This document shows positions 1 to 12,100 of a DNA stretch of 64,000 bases, in pieces; positions within the stretch are counted from its first letter, which is position 1; each line of letters starts with the position of its first letter. Position numbers and translations under genes: made by a program. The notes under the pieces are model-generated. The model had not been told where the DNA came from, did not search any database, and was given only the letters and a program-made list of their open reading frames with translations. The DNA is taken from NCBI GenBank assembly GCA_013400155.1, contig VXBM01000002.1, positions 4,754,914 through 4,818,913 on the forward strand. Direction: 5' to 3'. This stretch comes from Helopsaltes ochotensis (Eukaryota > Chordata > Aves > Passeriformes > Locustellidae).

Positions 1-105
1 GGTATTCAAGTGTTCTGGTCTGGTTGACAAATGGGGATTAGTCACATATTGGACTCAATGGTCTTGGAGGTCTTTTCCAACCTCAGTGATCCTGTGATTC
101 TGTAA
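1..105 (+). repeat. CR1 LINE 3' end fragment
   Basis: The segment ends with the typical avian CR1 tail: a 'ggactcaatggtcttggagg' type block, then 'tcttttccaacctcagtgat' and a 'cctgtgattctgt' terminus. The element is on the plus strand and is cut by the left edge of the window. The same tail recurs at 45829-45889 and 57340-57392. Confidence 0.8.
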
Positions 106-914
106 TAAGACGTACAAAGGCCTTTTCCTTATGTTATGACCCATCAGCTCACTTTTCCCTATCACTCACCAGCCTCTGGAAAAATCAAACTGGTAAAGGT
201 GACAGTTGGGAGGGTGATGGGACCTTCAAACGTTGGGATATGCTTTTAACAAAGGTCAGCTACTACTCAGTCATATCAGGGCTGGCCCTGCCCAATCCAG
301 ACCTTCAGGTACAGTAGAATGGAATAAAGTTCCTGCACATAAAGAATATGCTGGAGAAAACAATCTGGGTTATTCCTGCCTCAGGCAAAGGCAAATTCCT
401 TTTACTCAAGGACCTGAGTGCACTTTGTGAGTGATGCTGGAGGATGGGGAAGGCCAGTGTGTGCCTCAAGGCAATTTGATCTAGGGTGAGAACAGCCAAT
501 AAATTCAGTTGTATGAAGTTAGTTGGAACATAATGCTGTGTATTATCGCCTCTGTGGCACTCCTGTATGCTTCTCATCCCACCAGGCACCTCACAGCACT
601 CTCTGGATTTGGGGATCTGAACCTGACTCCCCCCTGATCATCACATTAACAAAGGATGAACTTTGATGAAACTGGACAAGTGCTGTGGTGAGGGAACAAG
701 AACTGGCTTGAACATGGAACAAGCATTTGCTGCCCTGAAAGCTGGAATCCGATGTTATGATTGAAATGAACTCCGTGGACTTTTACAGGCATGGTCCATC
801 AACTGAGGGAATGACCTGTGTGTGTGTGTATCCATCAGAACACAGGAAAGGTGACGGGGTCTTGGGAAGTGTGGAACCTGGCATACCATCAGTGATATGA
901 GAAAGTAAAACTCC
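106..914. other. no gene recognised
   Basis: I see no ORF with recognisable protein content, no exon of a neighbouring gene and no clear repeat. The only ORFs are under 100 codons and lack family signatures. Confidence 0.5.
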
Positions 915-1345
915 TAGTTTTACTGGGATAGAGTTAATTTTTTCCTCAGCAGGTGATCCAGTGCTGCGGTTGAGATTTGGGATGAGAATAATGTTGACAG
1001 GAATGTTTGGCTGTTGCTGAGCTTACTTTAAGTCAAGGACTTTTCAGTGTCCCGTGTTCTGCTAGTGAGGAGTTGCTCAGGAAGCTGGGGGAAGCATGGC
1101 CAGGACAGCTTGAGGGATATTCCATACTACAGAACATCATATTCAGTACATAAACTGGGAGGGATTCCCAGGAGCCTCTGAGTGCTCTCAGGGGCAGCGT
1201 GGGCATTGCTCAGCAGATGGTGAGCATGAACTGTGTATCCCTTGTTTCTCTTGGGTGTTCTTTTAACATTTTTTCTTAAATTACAGCCATTATCATTAGT
1301 AATAGTAGTAGTATGAAATATCTCTAGTATTATTAGTATTTCTAT
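915..1345 (+). mobile_element. ERVL-type solo LTR (avian)
   Basis: The run from 'actgggatagagttaatttt' through 'gggatgagaataatgttgac', 'taagtcaaggacttttcag' and 'cataaactgggagggattcc' follows the pattern of a common bird ERVL-class LTR, as I remember it. The TATA region is degraded (near 1148-1158). No retroviral internal coding region follows, so this is read as a solo LTR. Exact ends are not resolved and the family name is not assigned. Confidence 0.6.
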
Positions 1346-3677
1346 ATTTTTGTGATCTTTCAGTCATCAAACTTATCTCAACCCACAGAATCTTTTTTCT
1401 TTTTCTTGCGATGAAGAATTTCATTGCATCGTGTCCTTGGCTCTTGGCTGAGGCCTCAAGAAGAGATTCAACTAAAGATGAGCAGAGGATGTGCAATGGT
1501 AGGCAGCAAGAGGCCTGCCAGAGATCTGGTACTTCTGTGGGAGCCCCAGCAGTTTGGAATCCATCTCACACTGGAGCTACAGTTCTCCAGTTTCACTTGG
1601 AAATGAGAAAGGGCCAAACTCCCTGGACACCAGCCTTTCTCACTGCTCTGGTCTTTAGAGGAAACCCTTCTCTTGACCCTCATTCTCAGCCAAGAGGAAA
1701 TCCCAGCCTTCTGGGACATGAAATTACTCCAAGTCCTGCTGGTCCCAAGCCAAATCTTCCCCCAAGGGATGTGTTCACCCTGGCCCCAAGGAAATGCCTT
1801 GTTCTGGACTGGGATGGACTGTGCTTCAGCAACTACAGCACAGACATCATAGAACGTGGAGCCTTGAAATCCTGAGTGTTCTCCTGCTGTGAATAACCCA
1901 AGGAAAGAGGCACAGGTGCTTGGCTGTGTTGGCAGAATCACAGTTCCCTGCCTGCCCAGTCTGGGAGGTCTCAGGGCTCTGTCTGACCCAAAGTCCTCCA
2001 TATGACCCTGCTCAGGAGATGTTCTTACGCTGTGTGTGCACCAAGGGCTGCTCCTTGGAGCGAGAGACAGGGATCATCCCAGCTACAGACCCACAAAGTC
2101 TTCTTTTATGGGCCTTTTTTGTGGGATGAGAACAGCTGTAGAGCAGCAGGGACAAAACCAGCTGTGGGGTTGGATGAGAGCCCTTCTGCCACAGGACGCT
2201 CCCCACAGAGTCCCAAAATCATCAGGGTGCTGGAGTGCACTGAGAGAAGGTCCAGCACAATCTCACTGCCTTTTTCTTTTAATTTCTATTCATTTCAACC
2301 TCCATATGGGGCTGAGAGGAAGCCAAGGCCTCCAATAGGAATAAGGTATTAATAAATTTTTTGGTTCTTCAGGCTCGAGGAGTATAAAATACAGAGAGCA
2401 GGATACACCTGACGTAGCACTGGGAAATTGCACCGCTTACAGCTCATGGTGCTCATGGCCCTGCTCTGCTGCAGAGGAAGGTGCCATAAGCCACCCCCAA
2501 CGTGTCCACCAGCCAACCTTTGGACTCCTTGTACAATATTGAGACTATGCCAGGAATTGTAGAGCTGCAAGAATTGCCGTGGAATTGATGGATTTCAGAA
2601 AATGTGTGTAGGTCAGTAGCACCACACGGAGGTGTTTTTCTACTGTGGAAAGACAAGCCAAGCAGCAATTCGGGACAATCTCCTTCCTAAAGGAGTAGGC
2701 AGAGGTGGATGCAGTAAGACCCCTTCCTACTCCAGGTAGGGTAAAAAAGAGTGAACTTAGGACACTCCTTTCTTTCCTCTTCCTGCCCTCACTTGTTGAC
2801 TTGTTCCCACAGCCTTGTTGACATCTCCCAACCTCTCACGTGCCAAGGAACACCTTTGCCCTCAGGAGTGAATCTGTACCTGTTCCAAGTGTTTTCAAGC
2901 CAAAACCAGCAAAAACTGGTCCAGGGTGGTGGCACTGATAAGGGTGCCACCAGCCTCCAGCACGGACTCAAGGAGCAGCTCCAGCCTGGTCAGGTTGCTG
3001 GTGTGGGAAGCAGCAACCTGCTCCAGAACCTGGATCCAAGGCCATGGAAAGGCATCAGGGAGCTCCCTGCAGGGCAGGAGGACTTGTGGGAATACTTACC
3101 TGGGACCTGGAAAATGGGGGACTCTGTTTTTCTTGCCTGGGAACATTTGCCTGGCAGGCCCAGACCTTTAAAGGCCCTGTCCTTTCATGAAGGGCCAACT
3201 TCCCAGCTCCCTGCCATGTGTCCTTTCCCTGGAAGGATGGATACATATACCCCTTCCCCTCTGGGCACCAGGAATCCTCTCAGCCTTTTTCCCCCCCTTG
3301 AACTGTTTTCAGCTAGATGGGTAGAACGATGATTGGCTCTCGCAATTAAGAGCCGAATATTGTGTGTGTGTTAAGGGAAGTTTTGTTGAGATTGGAAGCT
3401 CTTTTGATGTAACTGTTGTTGTGAGTTGGTTTTGACCCCTTTTTGCTCTCCCTTTAATCCTCTTTTCCTCCCATCTGTATTGTTGCCACCAGCCAGCTCT
3501 GGTCGTCAGGGCTGTCAGAGATGTGGGGAAGGATGTGTCCCTGTGTCCCTTGCATGGGACAGCTGGGAATGGGGGACCTTGTCCCTGGGGGGACTTGGCA
3601 TGACAGCACCTCACCTCCAATCAGACTGCAAAAAGGTCTCCACCAGTGGCTGGCAAGGAAAAGTCAGCTGGCAGACT
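1346..3677. other. no gene recognised
   Basis: There are only short overlapping ORFs on both strands (largest 193 codons at 2751-3332), without known motifs, splice structure or conserved domains. I found nothing resembling DUOX1 or SHF, the genes that follow DUOXA1 in mammals. Confidence 0.5.
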
Positions 3678-4260
3678 TTGTGAGGGGCCAGGGACATATA
3701 AGGACTGCTTATAAATCTGTATTTGACTGGTGCAACACCAGGGGTATAAAAGGCATTTTATGGGTGAGCCTCTGGCTGCAGCTCAGCCCCCAGTGCTGTC
3801 CCTTTTTCCTCATTCAGTCCCTTTGTTGGGTTGTTGAGGGTTAATAAACCTTTACAATTTTAAAGTGAGCGGTTGTTTCCCACATGAACCAACATGAGAA
3901 AGGACATTAAAACCCACCAACCTCGGCTGCTGTGAGGAGACCCACGCCAGAAATCCAACAGGTTCCCAGCTGCTGCGTGAGTTATTTCCTCCCCCTTCCC
4001 AGAGACAAAGAAGGGCAGCCACCATCTTTGCCTCTCAGCCCTGTGGCGAGGTGGGGATGGGGTGTCAGGTTCATTTTTTTTTTCTTTCTGTGCTTTGTGG
4101 GTCTCTTGCTTTGTTAATAAACAGTTTTACTTTTTTTCACTTTCATCCCCTGGTGTCCATTTCTCTCACTGGCAGAAGAAAAGAGGGTTATTGGAGCCCT
4201 TTCTCCTCCGAGAAAACACACATTCCAGGGCACTTCCTCCTGAAATGTGTCTCCAAAACC
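3678..4260 (+). mobile_element. LTR-like remnant(s) with TATA and poly(A) signals
   Basis: The region holds a TATA box (gtataaaa, 3744-3751) and AATAAA at 3843-3848 about 100 bp downstream, an LTR-like U3-R spacing, with a candidate 'tgtgag...cccaca' unit at about 3678-3882. A second AATAAA at 4116-4121 lies in a T-rich stretch followed by 'ctggtgtccatttctctcac', which looks like another LTR 3' part. No coding region of a retroelement was seen. Ends, family and the number of insertions are uncertain. Confidence 0.4.
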
Positions 4261-4669
4261 AAGACCATCATCTATCAAAGCTTTTGTGACACCCAGAGCT
4301 GGTAGAGAACATGCATAGGAGACCTGGCCAAGCCCAAATCTGCCTTGGATATCTTCCACCGCAATGTTCACTCTGCTGATCTGAGATCTGGAAGCTCACA
4401 CCCCTCAGGAGGTGATGTGAAGGGATTCCAAGGCTGGCGGGGAGATATAAGACAGAGGAATTCCCATGGAAAAATGTTTATTGCTTAAAATTGGCCTCTA
4501 ATGCCAGGGATTACAAGAGAAAGCTCTCTAAGCTGCAACCAGGGATGAAAGTGCTAATTACCACATAGGGCATCATTAACAAGCCCCAGCAAAGCTGGGA
4601 GAAGTTCAACTCCCTGATGGTTACATTAAACTGGCAGGAAGGGCTGCAATCTGTGGGGACAAGGTGTCA

Positions 4670-4960
4670 CTGCTTAGCACAGCATAAAAGACACAGACAC
4701 TTGGAATGTGGAGAGGAGCAGAAAAGAGGGCTGAACTTTATTGTTCTCTCTTATATAGTTTTCAGATCCATGCCAGGGTTTGGATGAGAGTGTGGCCACC
4801 CCTCCAATTCCACTGGCCAAACTGACAGTCAATCAAATGTTTCTTCAATCAGAAGGTATTTGATGTTGATAAGAATTATCCCAAACATCTCTATCTACCG
4901 ATAACACCAATGTGAGAAAGAAGCAAGAACAATGCAAAACATTGAGAACTCTGACTCCAC
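4670..4960 (-). mobile_element. LTR-like fragment, minus strand
   Basis: Read on the minus strand, a 'ctatataagagagaacaata' block places a TATA box (4752-4757) only about 10 bp before AATAAA (4742-4737). This compact arrangement resembles some avian ERVK-class LTRs. Flanking sequence is AT-rich and non-coding. Boundaries are approximate. Confidence 0.4.
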
Positions 4961-7900
4961 TTTAGAAACTGAGAAACACATCAGAAAGGCTGCAAAAGCC
5001 AGGGCAACAGACAAGGTTCCCCAAGCTGGGACAGTAAAATCCCTGGTGAAATGCATCCCATGCACTTCCCGAGACTCACACCAGGGCAGAGGAGCACCTC
5101 AAATGAGGGGGACACTCTGGGATGAGTCTGGAGGGACAGTTTGGGAGCTGGCAAATCCATTTGCTCCCTGATGAAGAGGAAACATCTGTAAGAGATGCAA
5201 GGCGGGGAGTGATGCTGTTCCCCTCCCACCTCCCAGGGTATCAGCTCAGACCCTCCCATGATCCCTCCCCATATCCACGTTGCAGAGCTGGGGTTAGGGC
5301 AGCCTGGACGGGGCCCTTGGGGTCTGTCAACAGTAGATGAGAGCTGGACCTGCAGCCTCTCATCCAAGCTGGATAACCCCAGGAAGGAGCAAGGGAAGGA
5401 ATGGGACCAGCCCCAGCTCCTTCCCCACTCAGACACGGGCCTTAGTGCCCATGGGGTCAAACACAGAGTCTCTGGGTGGGATGGAGATATTTGGGAGGGC
5501 AATGGGACAGCTAGGTTTCTGTCCCCTGGAAGTCTGAGAAGACATGGAAACCTGTAACACTGGCAGCAGCTCAAAGGAGTTCTTTGGGACCAGAAGTAGG
5601 GATGATCAAGTACTCAAAGCAAGATGCTCTTCCTATCATGTGCCACAGAAGGTCCAGACCATGTCCAGAGACTTGTTCCTCTCCTGCATGCTGGCTCTTG
5701 GAAGGGGCAGAGGGCTGAACACTCAACACAATTTCCTGATGAGGATTTCTTTGAAGAGTGGCTGAAACCCCTCCTGTTTCAGTTCCCACTGGGATGATTT
5801 GTGGCTCCTGCTGAGCTCTGCCTCCATCTCCTGGCAGTCCTTTCACTTGACCCTGAGCTGTCTCCATTGTAAGATACAAAACCCCCTGGTCAGTGTAGTG
5901 GGTAGCAACACTTTCTCCTTCTCTCAAAATATGTAACTTCCAAATACAGCTGGAAAAATAGATCCTTCTTGCAAATATATCTAGAGCCAAGCCAAGGCTG
6001 CAGCAACCTCTCTGCTCATCAAGGTGGAACTGATCAGGGGGTCCCTCCTTCCTTCCTTCCTCCTGTCATTCCCTTCAAGCTGCTCCATCACAGGTCATTC
6101 AGCTGTGGCAAAGATTCCTGGGCAAGGACCCACAGGATGGGATTCACCACAACAGAGCGCCAGCTCGACCCCAGCTGCAGCACTGTCCCTGTCAGGGAAG
6201 AGGACAGAGGGATGATGGGGACAGCTGTGGGGCAGAGTCACTCCTGGATACAAGCACCACATCTTCCGGGCTCCAGTGGCTCAGGCAGAAATCTTCCTTG
6301 TCCATCCCCAAAATCACCTCCCTGCCCAGGCATGTACCCACTCTTTCCTCATGCACTTCCCAGCACTGAGAGGCTGCTGATCCAGCACTCCACATCCGCT
6401 TGCACAAGAGCTGATGGGTGCTCCTCCCCTTGCCCCCACCTCTCTCCTGGATCAAAGGACTCATCTCTAATCAGAGGATCCATCTCCAGGGAGGGAATGA
6501 AGCAGAAGCTGCCCAAGGAAGAGGGCTGCCCCAGCAAGGGCAGGGTGCTGACAGTGGGAGAAGAGACTCCCTGGAAAATGTGTGACATTCCCTAGACACT
6601 ATGTGATGAAATACACACCCTTTACTACCTGCAGAAATACTCAGAAAACTTAAAAAGGAGGAAAGCACAACCACCCAGTTGTAACAATAACCTCTTCCTA
6701 TATGCAGAGTGCTTGGGTGAGGGGTAAATCAAGCGGTTTTCTCACACTTCCCAGGATATGATCTCATCAGCACTCCAGAGAAGGGGAGCATCCCACCACC
6801 ACAGTCATGCCCCATTTTTCCATCACTGCTGGGGACAGGTGAGAGAGCCAGAGAATTTCTGGGAGCTCCCCTGACGTCCTTGCACACAAACCTTGTGTTT
6901 AAAACACAAGGTTTTAGACCCTTCTTTAGAGAAGAAGGGGAACTCCATCTCCCTTGTTTTCATTTTTGGGAATAGGGTATCTCCCCAAAGGACACGTTTG
7001 TGATGCTTGTCTGAGCAGCCCCAAGCCCGCTGTGCCTCAATCCCTTCCAGAGGCAAACTCCACACATTGGTTTATCCAAACCACTGCAACGAGGGGTGGT
7101 TTAGACTCTCAGCCCACACATGGTTGCATCTTCCCCATCTCATTTTCATACTGCCAGTTACCAACCACCTCTTCAGTTATCCTCTCCCACACTGGAAGGA
7201 GGGTGGTTCCACTTTTCCAAGAGGTCCAAAGCCCCACAGGTCCATGTGATCACCCCTAAGGATTTGCTCCATGTCCTGTGAAGTCCATGTCTCCCTCTGC
7301 TTTGCGGAGACCGTCAGAGCTGGAGCTGGTGCCATGTCCCCACCAGACAGCTCCACAGCACCTCTCTGCACCCACATTCCCCAGCCACATCACCCTTGCC
7401 ACCCTTTAATTTTTTAAACAACTCCTGGGGGAAGGATTCAGAGTTCAGACTGGGTCAGACCAGTTGGGGATTTGAGGGGAAATGGCAAAGTCTTTGCCCA
7501 AAAATGCCTTTATTTCCTGTTGGGCATGAATGAAAACTTTTTTTATCTCCCTCTGCCAAGGGGGTGGATACCTACCCAACCCATTCACTGGGATGCAAAA
7601 AAGAAATATCCAAGGGATGGCTGTGCTGGTTTCAGAGGGAAGACCCCAAACATGGGTCAGGAGAGTGTTTCTGCCACGCTGGTCCTTCTCACTATCAATA
7701 CAACCTTTTTCAGCCAGCTGAAATGCCCAAGTACAACAGCAAACACCAAAAGTTTGAATTTCCATGATCTCCATGCCATATCCAGGTTACAAACCTGAGC
7801 ATCTTCTGCATAATGAGGCTGGGAGCACCTCCAGACACCAGCAACTCAGTCAGGACCTTCCCAGGGAAAGTCCCCCAGGGAAGGAGTCAGGAGCAGGGTC

Positions 7901-8079
7901 ATCCAGGAGGCCATGCAGCCACAGCCTGGGCTCGATGACAGCTGGGAGCCTTCACCAGGCAGGGCAGATGAGGGCTTTGAAGACCTCTGGTCCCACCAGG
8001 ATCTAGAGGGGCCTGGCAGTTCCAGGGTCTTCATGCCATATGGAACTTGTCTTTTTACTGTTCTGCAAGAAAAGCCAAG
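4961..8079. other. no gene recognised; (CCTT)n at 6046-6061
   Basis: About 3.1 kb without an identifiable gene on either strand. ORFs reach 208 codons (5969-6595) but show no family signature. A short CCTT microsatellite lies near 6046-6061. Mammalian synteny would predict 5' exons of DUOX1 on the minus strand here, and none was found by eye. Confidence 0.5.
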
Positions 8080-8660
8080 GAGATGAAGGCAAACCCTTCC
8101 CAGGACTGTGCCAGCCCGTAGCTCCCCTGCGTGCCCTGGGACGCAGCAGGAGCGGCTGGATCATCCAACCACCTTTGGAGGCGGGCACTCTGAAAAACTC
8201 CGGGAGAAACACAGCCGTGACTCGGCGCCAGGCTGGCTCCCGGCCCGCAGCCTTGGCAGGGAGTGCGAGCAGGCGGGCAGACAGCACCGCGGCTCATCCC
8301 GGAGCATCCCGGAGCATCCCGGTGCGCAGCTCCCAGCCCGGGCCCGGCTGAGGTAGGCTGGGGCTGGGGAAAGGGGATATGGGTGTTTCTGCTGCTGCTG
8401 CGGGGATAGCCCCCATTCCCGGGGGATGCTGAGCAGCGCTTTTCCAGCAGGAAGGCGAATCGGTCGAGTGCTGTGGTAAAAACAGCGTTTGTTGTCCCAA
8501 GCAGCATCCCACCGTCATCCCCAGCTGGCTCCGCGGTGGCTGGCACAGCGCTGCCAGGGACAGGCAGTTTCTGTCCCCGCCGGGTTATTCCCATTTCCTT
8601 GGACGATGAGGAGTTAACTGCACAGGCGGGAGCTCAGCCCGATGGGGCTCAGCAGTGTTC
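8080..8660 (+). promoter_or_regulatory. DUOXA1: CpG island, likely DUOXA1 promoter and first non-coding exon
   Basis: CpG dinucleotides become dense here, unlike both flanks. A good splice donor (ctgag|gtaggc) ends a possible first non-coding exon at 8352, and the matching acceptor lies at 9098-9099 just before the DUOXA1 start codon. Three near-perfect 10-bp repeats of 'catcccggag' occupy 8295-8324. There is no TATA box in the expected place. In mammals the DUOXA1 promoter is shared with DUOX1 on the opposite strand; no such partner is visible here. The transcription start is not determined. Confidence 0.55.
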
Positions 8661-9107
8661 GTGCGGTGATTCACCCCAGCCCCGAGCATAGGCTGCTGCA
8701 TAAAGAGCTGAACTGGGGAGGGTGGGAGAACAGGGAAGATTTCGGGAATGGAGAACAGGGCAGGGGAGTAAGCGGCCCAGTGGTGTTTGCAAGTCTTGCT
8801 GTCCCTCTTTGGGGACAACCAGAGTATTGCAGCAGATGCCCTGGTGGCTCCAAACCAGCTTTGCTGTGGGCTGTACGCTGTGAAGATGAAGGGTTCCCGT
8901 GGGAGACACCTAGGTGTATGCCCAGTGTGGGATTGCAGTGTCCAGGGGCACTGGGATGCACACACAGCCATGCCAGGGACAAGCAGAGTGCCGGCAAGGG
9001 GGCAGGAGAGAGTTCTCTGGACAAGGCTGGTTGGAGCAGATGTGTGGAGATGATTTTCTCACCCCTGTCTCACTGGGTGCCAATTTTGAGTCCTTCCAGG
9101 CAGCAAG

Positions 9108-12100
9108 ATGACACTGTGGAATGGCTCCTACCCCTTCTACCCTGGAGCCAATGCCTGCTTCCCCTTTGACACCACCCGGGCTGTCATTGTCACCATATTC
9201 CTCTCCATGCTGGTCACGTCCATCATCATCCTGCCGGGGATCCGGGGCAGGGGGGTAAGCGGAGGGGCGCGGGCAGTTCAGAGCTCTGCTCCCCTGTGCA
9301 CCCCACATTCCTCCTGCTTCCCAGCCTCCATCACAGACTTGGCAAGCAAACCCGCCCCCAGGTTCATGGTCCTGGGATCTCTAGAGAGCCATGGGGCTGA
9401 GCTCCAGCCCAGCCCAGCATGAACACTCGTCCCAGAGACACCAAACTCTACCACCTCAGATTTCTGAAGAAGCTAGACGTCATCTTGGCTGGATTTCTCT
9501 GTGAACAAGCCTAAATGATTTCACCACAGTAGAATGGCAGGGTGAGGCTCACAGAGCTCACCCCACCTTCCCAGAAACCTTAATAAAAGAAGGAGGGGTG
9601 TACCGGGCATGTCCCAGCACTGCTCACCAGGCTCTGTGTGCCCAACAGACCCTGCTGAGAGCCACCTCAGGTGCTTGTTGTGTGCCTGGTTTTGCAGCAG
9701 GGCTGGTTGAGGGGCCTCTGTCCCCCAGGGGACACTCTACACATGCCTTTTTTCTAGAGCTGTGCCAGCTGTCAACACATCCAAACACATGAGGTTTGGA
9801 TAAGTGTGGAAATTGCAGCTTAGACTGTTAGAGGGAATGTCTCCACCCTCCTTCCCAAGAAAAGGGATGTCACAGCTTTCTTCAGTGGGTTCTTCTGACC
9901 TTCTTCTTCTGTCTGGATCTCCCTGCCTTGCCCCCCACCACCATAGCAGGGAATGTCACAGATGTACCCCACACCGCCCCCCACAAAGCGCACAGGGTGA
10001 CTCCCCAGGGGAGGGACAGGTCTGTTTCTCACCATTTGATGTTTCTAAGTCATGTGCTTGGTGCTGAGGTCCCCGGTAAAATCTGACTGACAGCTGTCCC
10101 TCCGCTCTGCTCACCCCTCACAGAGGCTCTTCTGGTTCCTGCGGTTGGTGTTGGGACTTTCCATGGGAGCAGTGATCCTCAGTGAGTGCTGGGGTCCTGG
10201 GGGGAAGCTCATGGATGCCCCAGAAATGGAGGGGAAAGGTGGGGGAGGGTGAATAGATCACTCAAGGGCCAAGTCCAGCCCTAGGAGGAGTTCATGGGGA
10301 AGATGGACACGTGTCTTGTGTCTTGGGGGTGGTTCCAGCAATTGGTGCAAGGCACACATCTGTCTCCAGTCTGAAGAACTGGTGGTGATATCCAGGGCAG
10401 TCACCAAAAGCCCACCACCAACTTCCAGGGAATTCAGGCAATTTGGCAGGGGCTTAGATGAGAAGCAGTGCCCAGACAGTGCCCACACATCAGCCCCACT
10501 GCCACCAGGGTTGGGATCTGCACTGAGGCTGGGGAGAATCCAAGAGGGGCTTTCAGGGTGGTGGTTGGGGTTGATACTGAGGAGGACATACAGGACCTCT
10601 GCCCCTTGGGGCTAACAGCACAGTGCTGACCTTGGGATGGGGCAGGTGATGCTCAGACCATGGTGACAGTCCTGGCAGGTGCTTCCAGCACCAGGCACCT
10701 TGCTTCCAGGCTTTAACTAACCCCTGAGCTCTTCACAGCTGTCCAGTTCACCAGAGACTGGGAGACTGGCTGGGTGCAGGCAAACACCTCCTACAAGTCC
10801 TTCAGCCCCGTCCAGGTGAGCGCGGACATCGGGCTGCACATCGGCCTGGCAGGGGTGAACGTCACGCTCAGGGGTGAGTGCGCATCCCAGCAGGAGGGGA
10901 CTGGGTGCAGGTTTGGCACCCGTGCAGCCGGATACTGGCCCTGGACCAGGAAGCCTTAGAGCTGCCCCCAGGGCTGAGAAAGGTCCTTGTTCTTCATCAC
11001 CTGGCAGGAAACCCAGTGAACCAGATCAACGAGACCATCAACTACAACGAGCACTTTCCCTGGAACTTAGGGGCGGATTATGGCCGCAGCTACAGCCAGG
11101 GCCTGGAGAAGGGGCTGCCCAGCCCCATCCTCTACGTGGCAGAGAAGTTCAGTGCGCAGAGCCCCTGCGCCGTGCACAGGCAGTACCGCATCGCCGGCCA
11201 CTACGTGTCCCTCGCCCTGTGGTGAGTGACAGCCAGGGCTCAGCCCTGTCCCCCGAGCTGGGAAGAGCCAGGGGCAGCAGAGGGAGCTTTATGGAGCCAC
11301 CCTTGTCACTTCAGGCCATGCCAAAGCCTTGGCTCTCTGCAGGATCTGGGGTTCTCATGCTTCCTGGCCTGTCACAGACTCATAGAAGGGTGGAATCATG
11401 GAGTGATTTGGGTTGGATGGGATCTCAAAACTTATGTTTTTCTAACCCCTCACCATGGGCAGGGACATCTTCCACTAGCCCAGGTTGCTCCATGTGCTGT
11501 CCAACCTGCCCCAGCTTCTCTAAGCAACCTGTGCTAGGGCCTCCTCACCCTCACAGGGAACAATTCCTTCCCAATATCCCATTTAACTCTGCCCTCTGGC
11601 AGTGGGAAATTATTCTTCCTCGTCCTGTCCCTCCATCCCTTGTCCCCAGTCCCTCTCCAGCTCTCCTGGAGCCCCTTCAGGCCCAGGAAGGGGCTCTGAG
11701 CTCTCCCTGGAGCCTTCTCTCCTCTCTGAACACCCCCAGCTCTCTCAGCCTGGCTCCAGAGCAGAGGGGCTCCAGCCCTTGGAGCATCTTTTGTCCGCGT
11801 CCTCAGACTCCCCTTATGTGTCCCCTGCCTTGATGTACAAAACTGCAGTCTGAGAAAAAAATCATTGAAGGGAAAACAGACACAACTGTGGGGCTCATGG
11901 CTCGAGATCTGTCCCAAGGACCAGGATAAGACCCACTGTGAAGGGTCTTCTTTTGCACGTCCAAGTGGGCACAGACCTGCCCAAGGGGAGCAGGAGGGAC
12001 CATCAAGAGGGTGCTCTGAGCTCATCTCTTGGTATGAAACTTAGAGCCTTTGTGTGTATTGTGATTGTGGAGTTCTCAGAGCACCTCCACAAGTCTCAGA

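Noticed and set aside
10874..11833. 319-codon plus-strand ORF
   Set aside because: It reads DUOXA1 exon 4 in the wrong frame and continues into a reverse-complement CR1 element.
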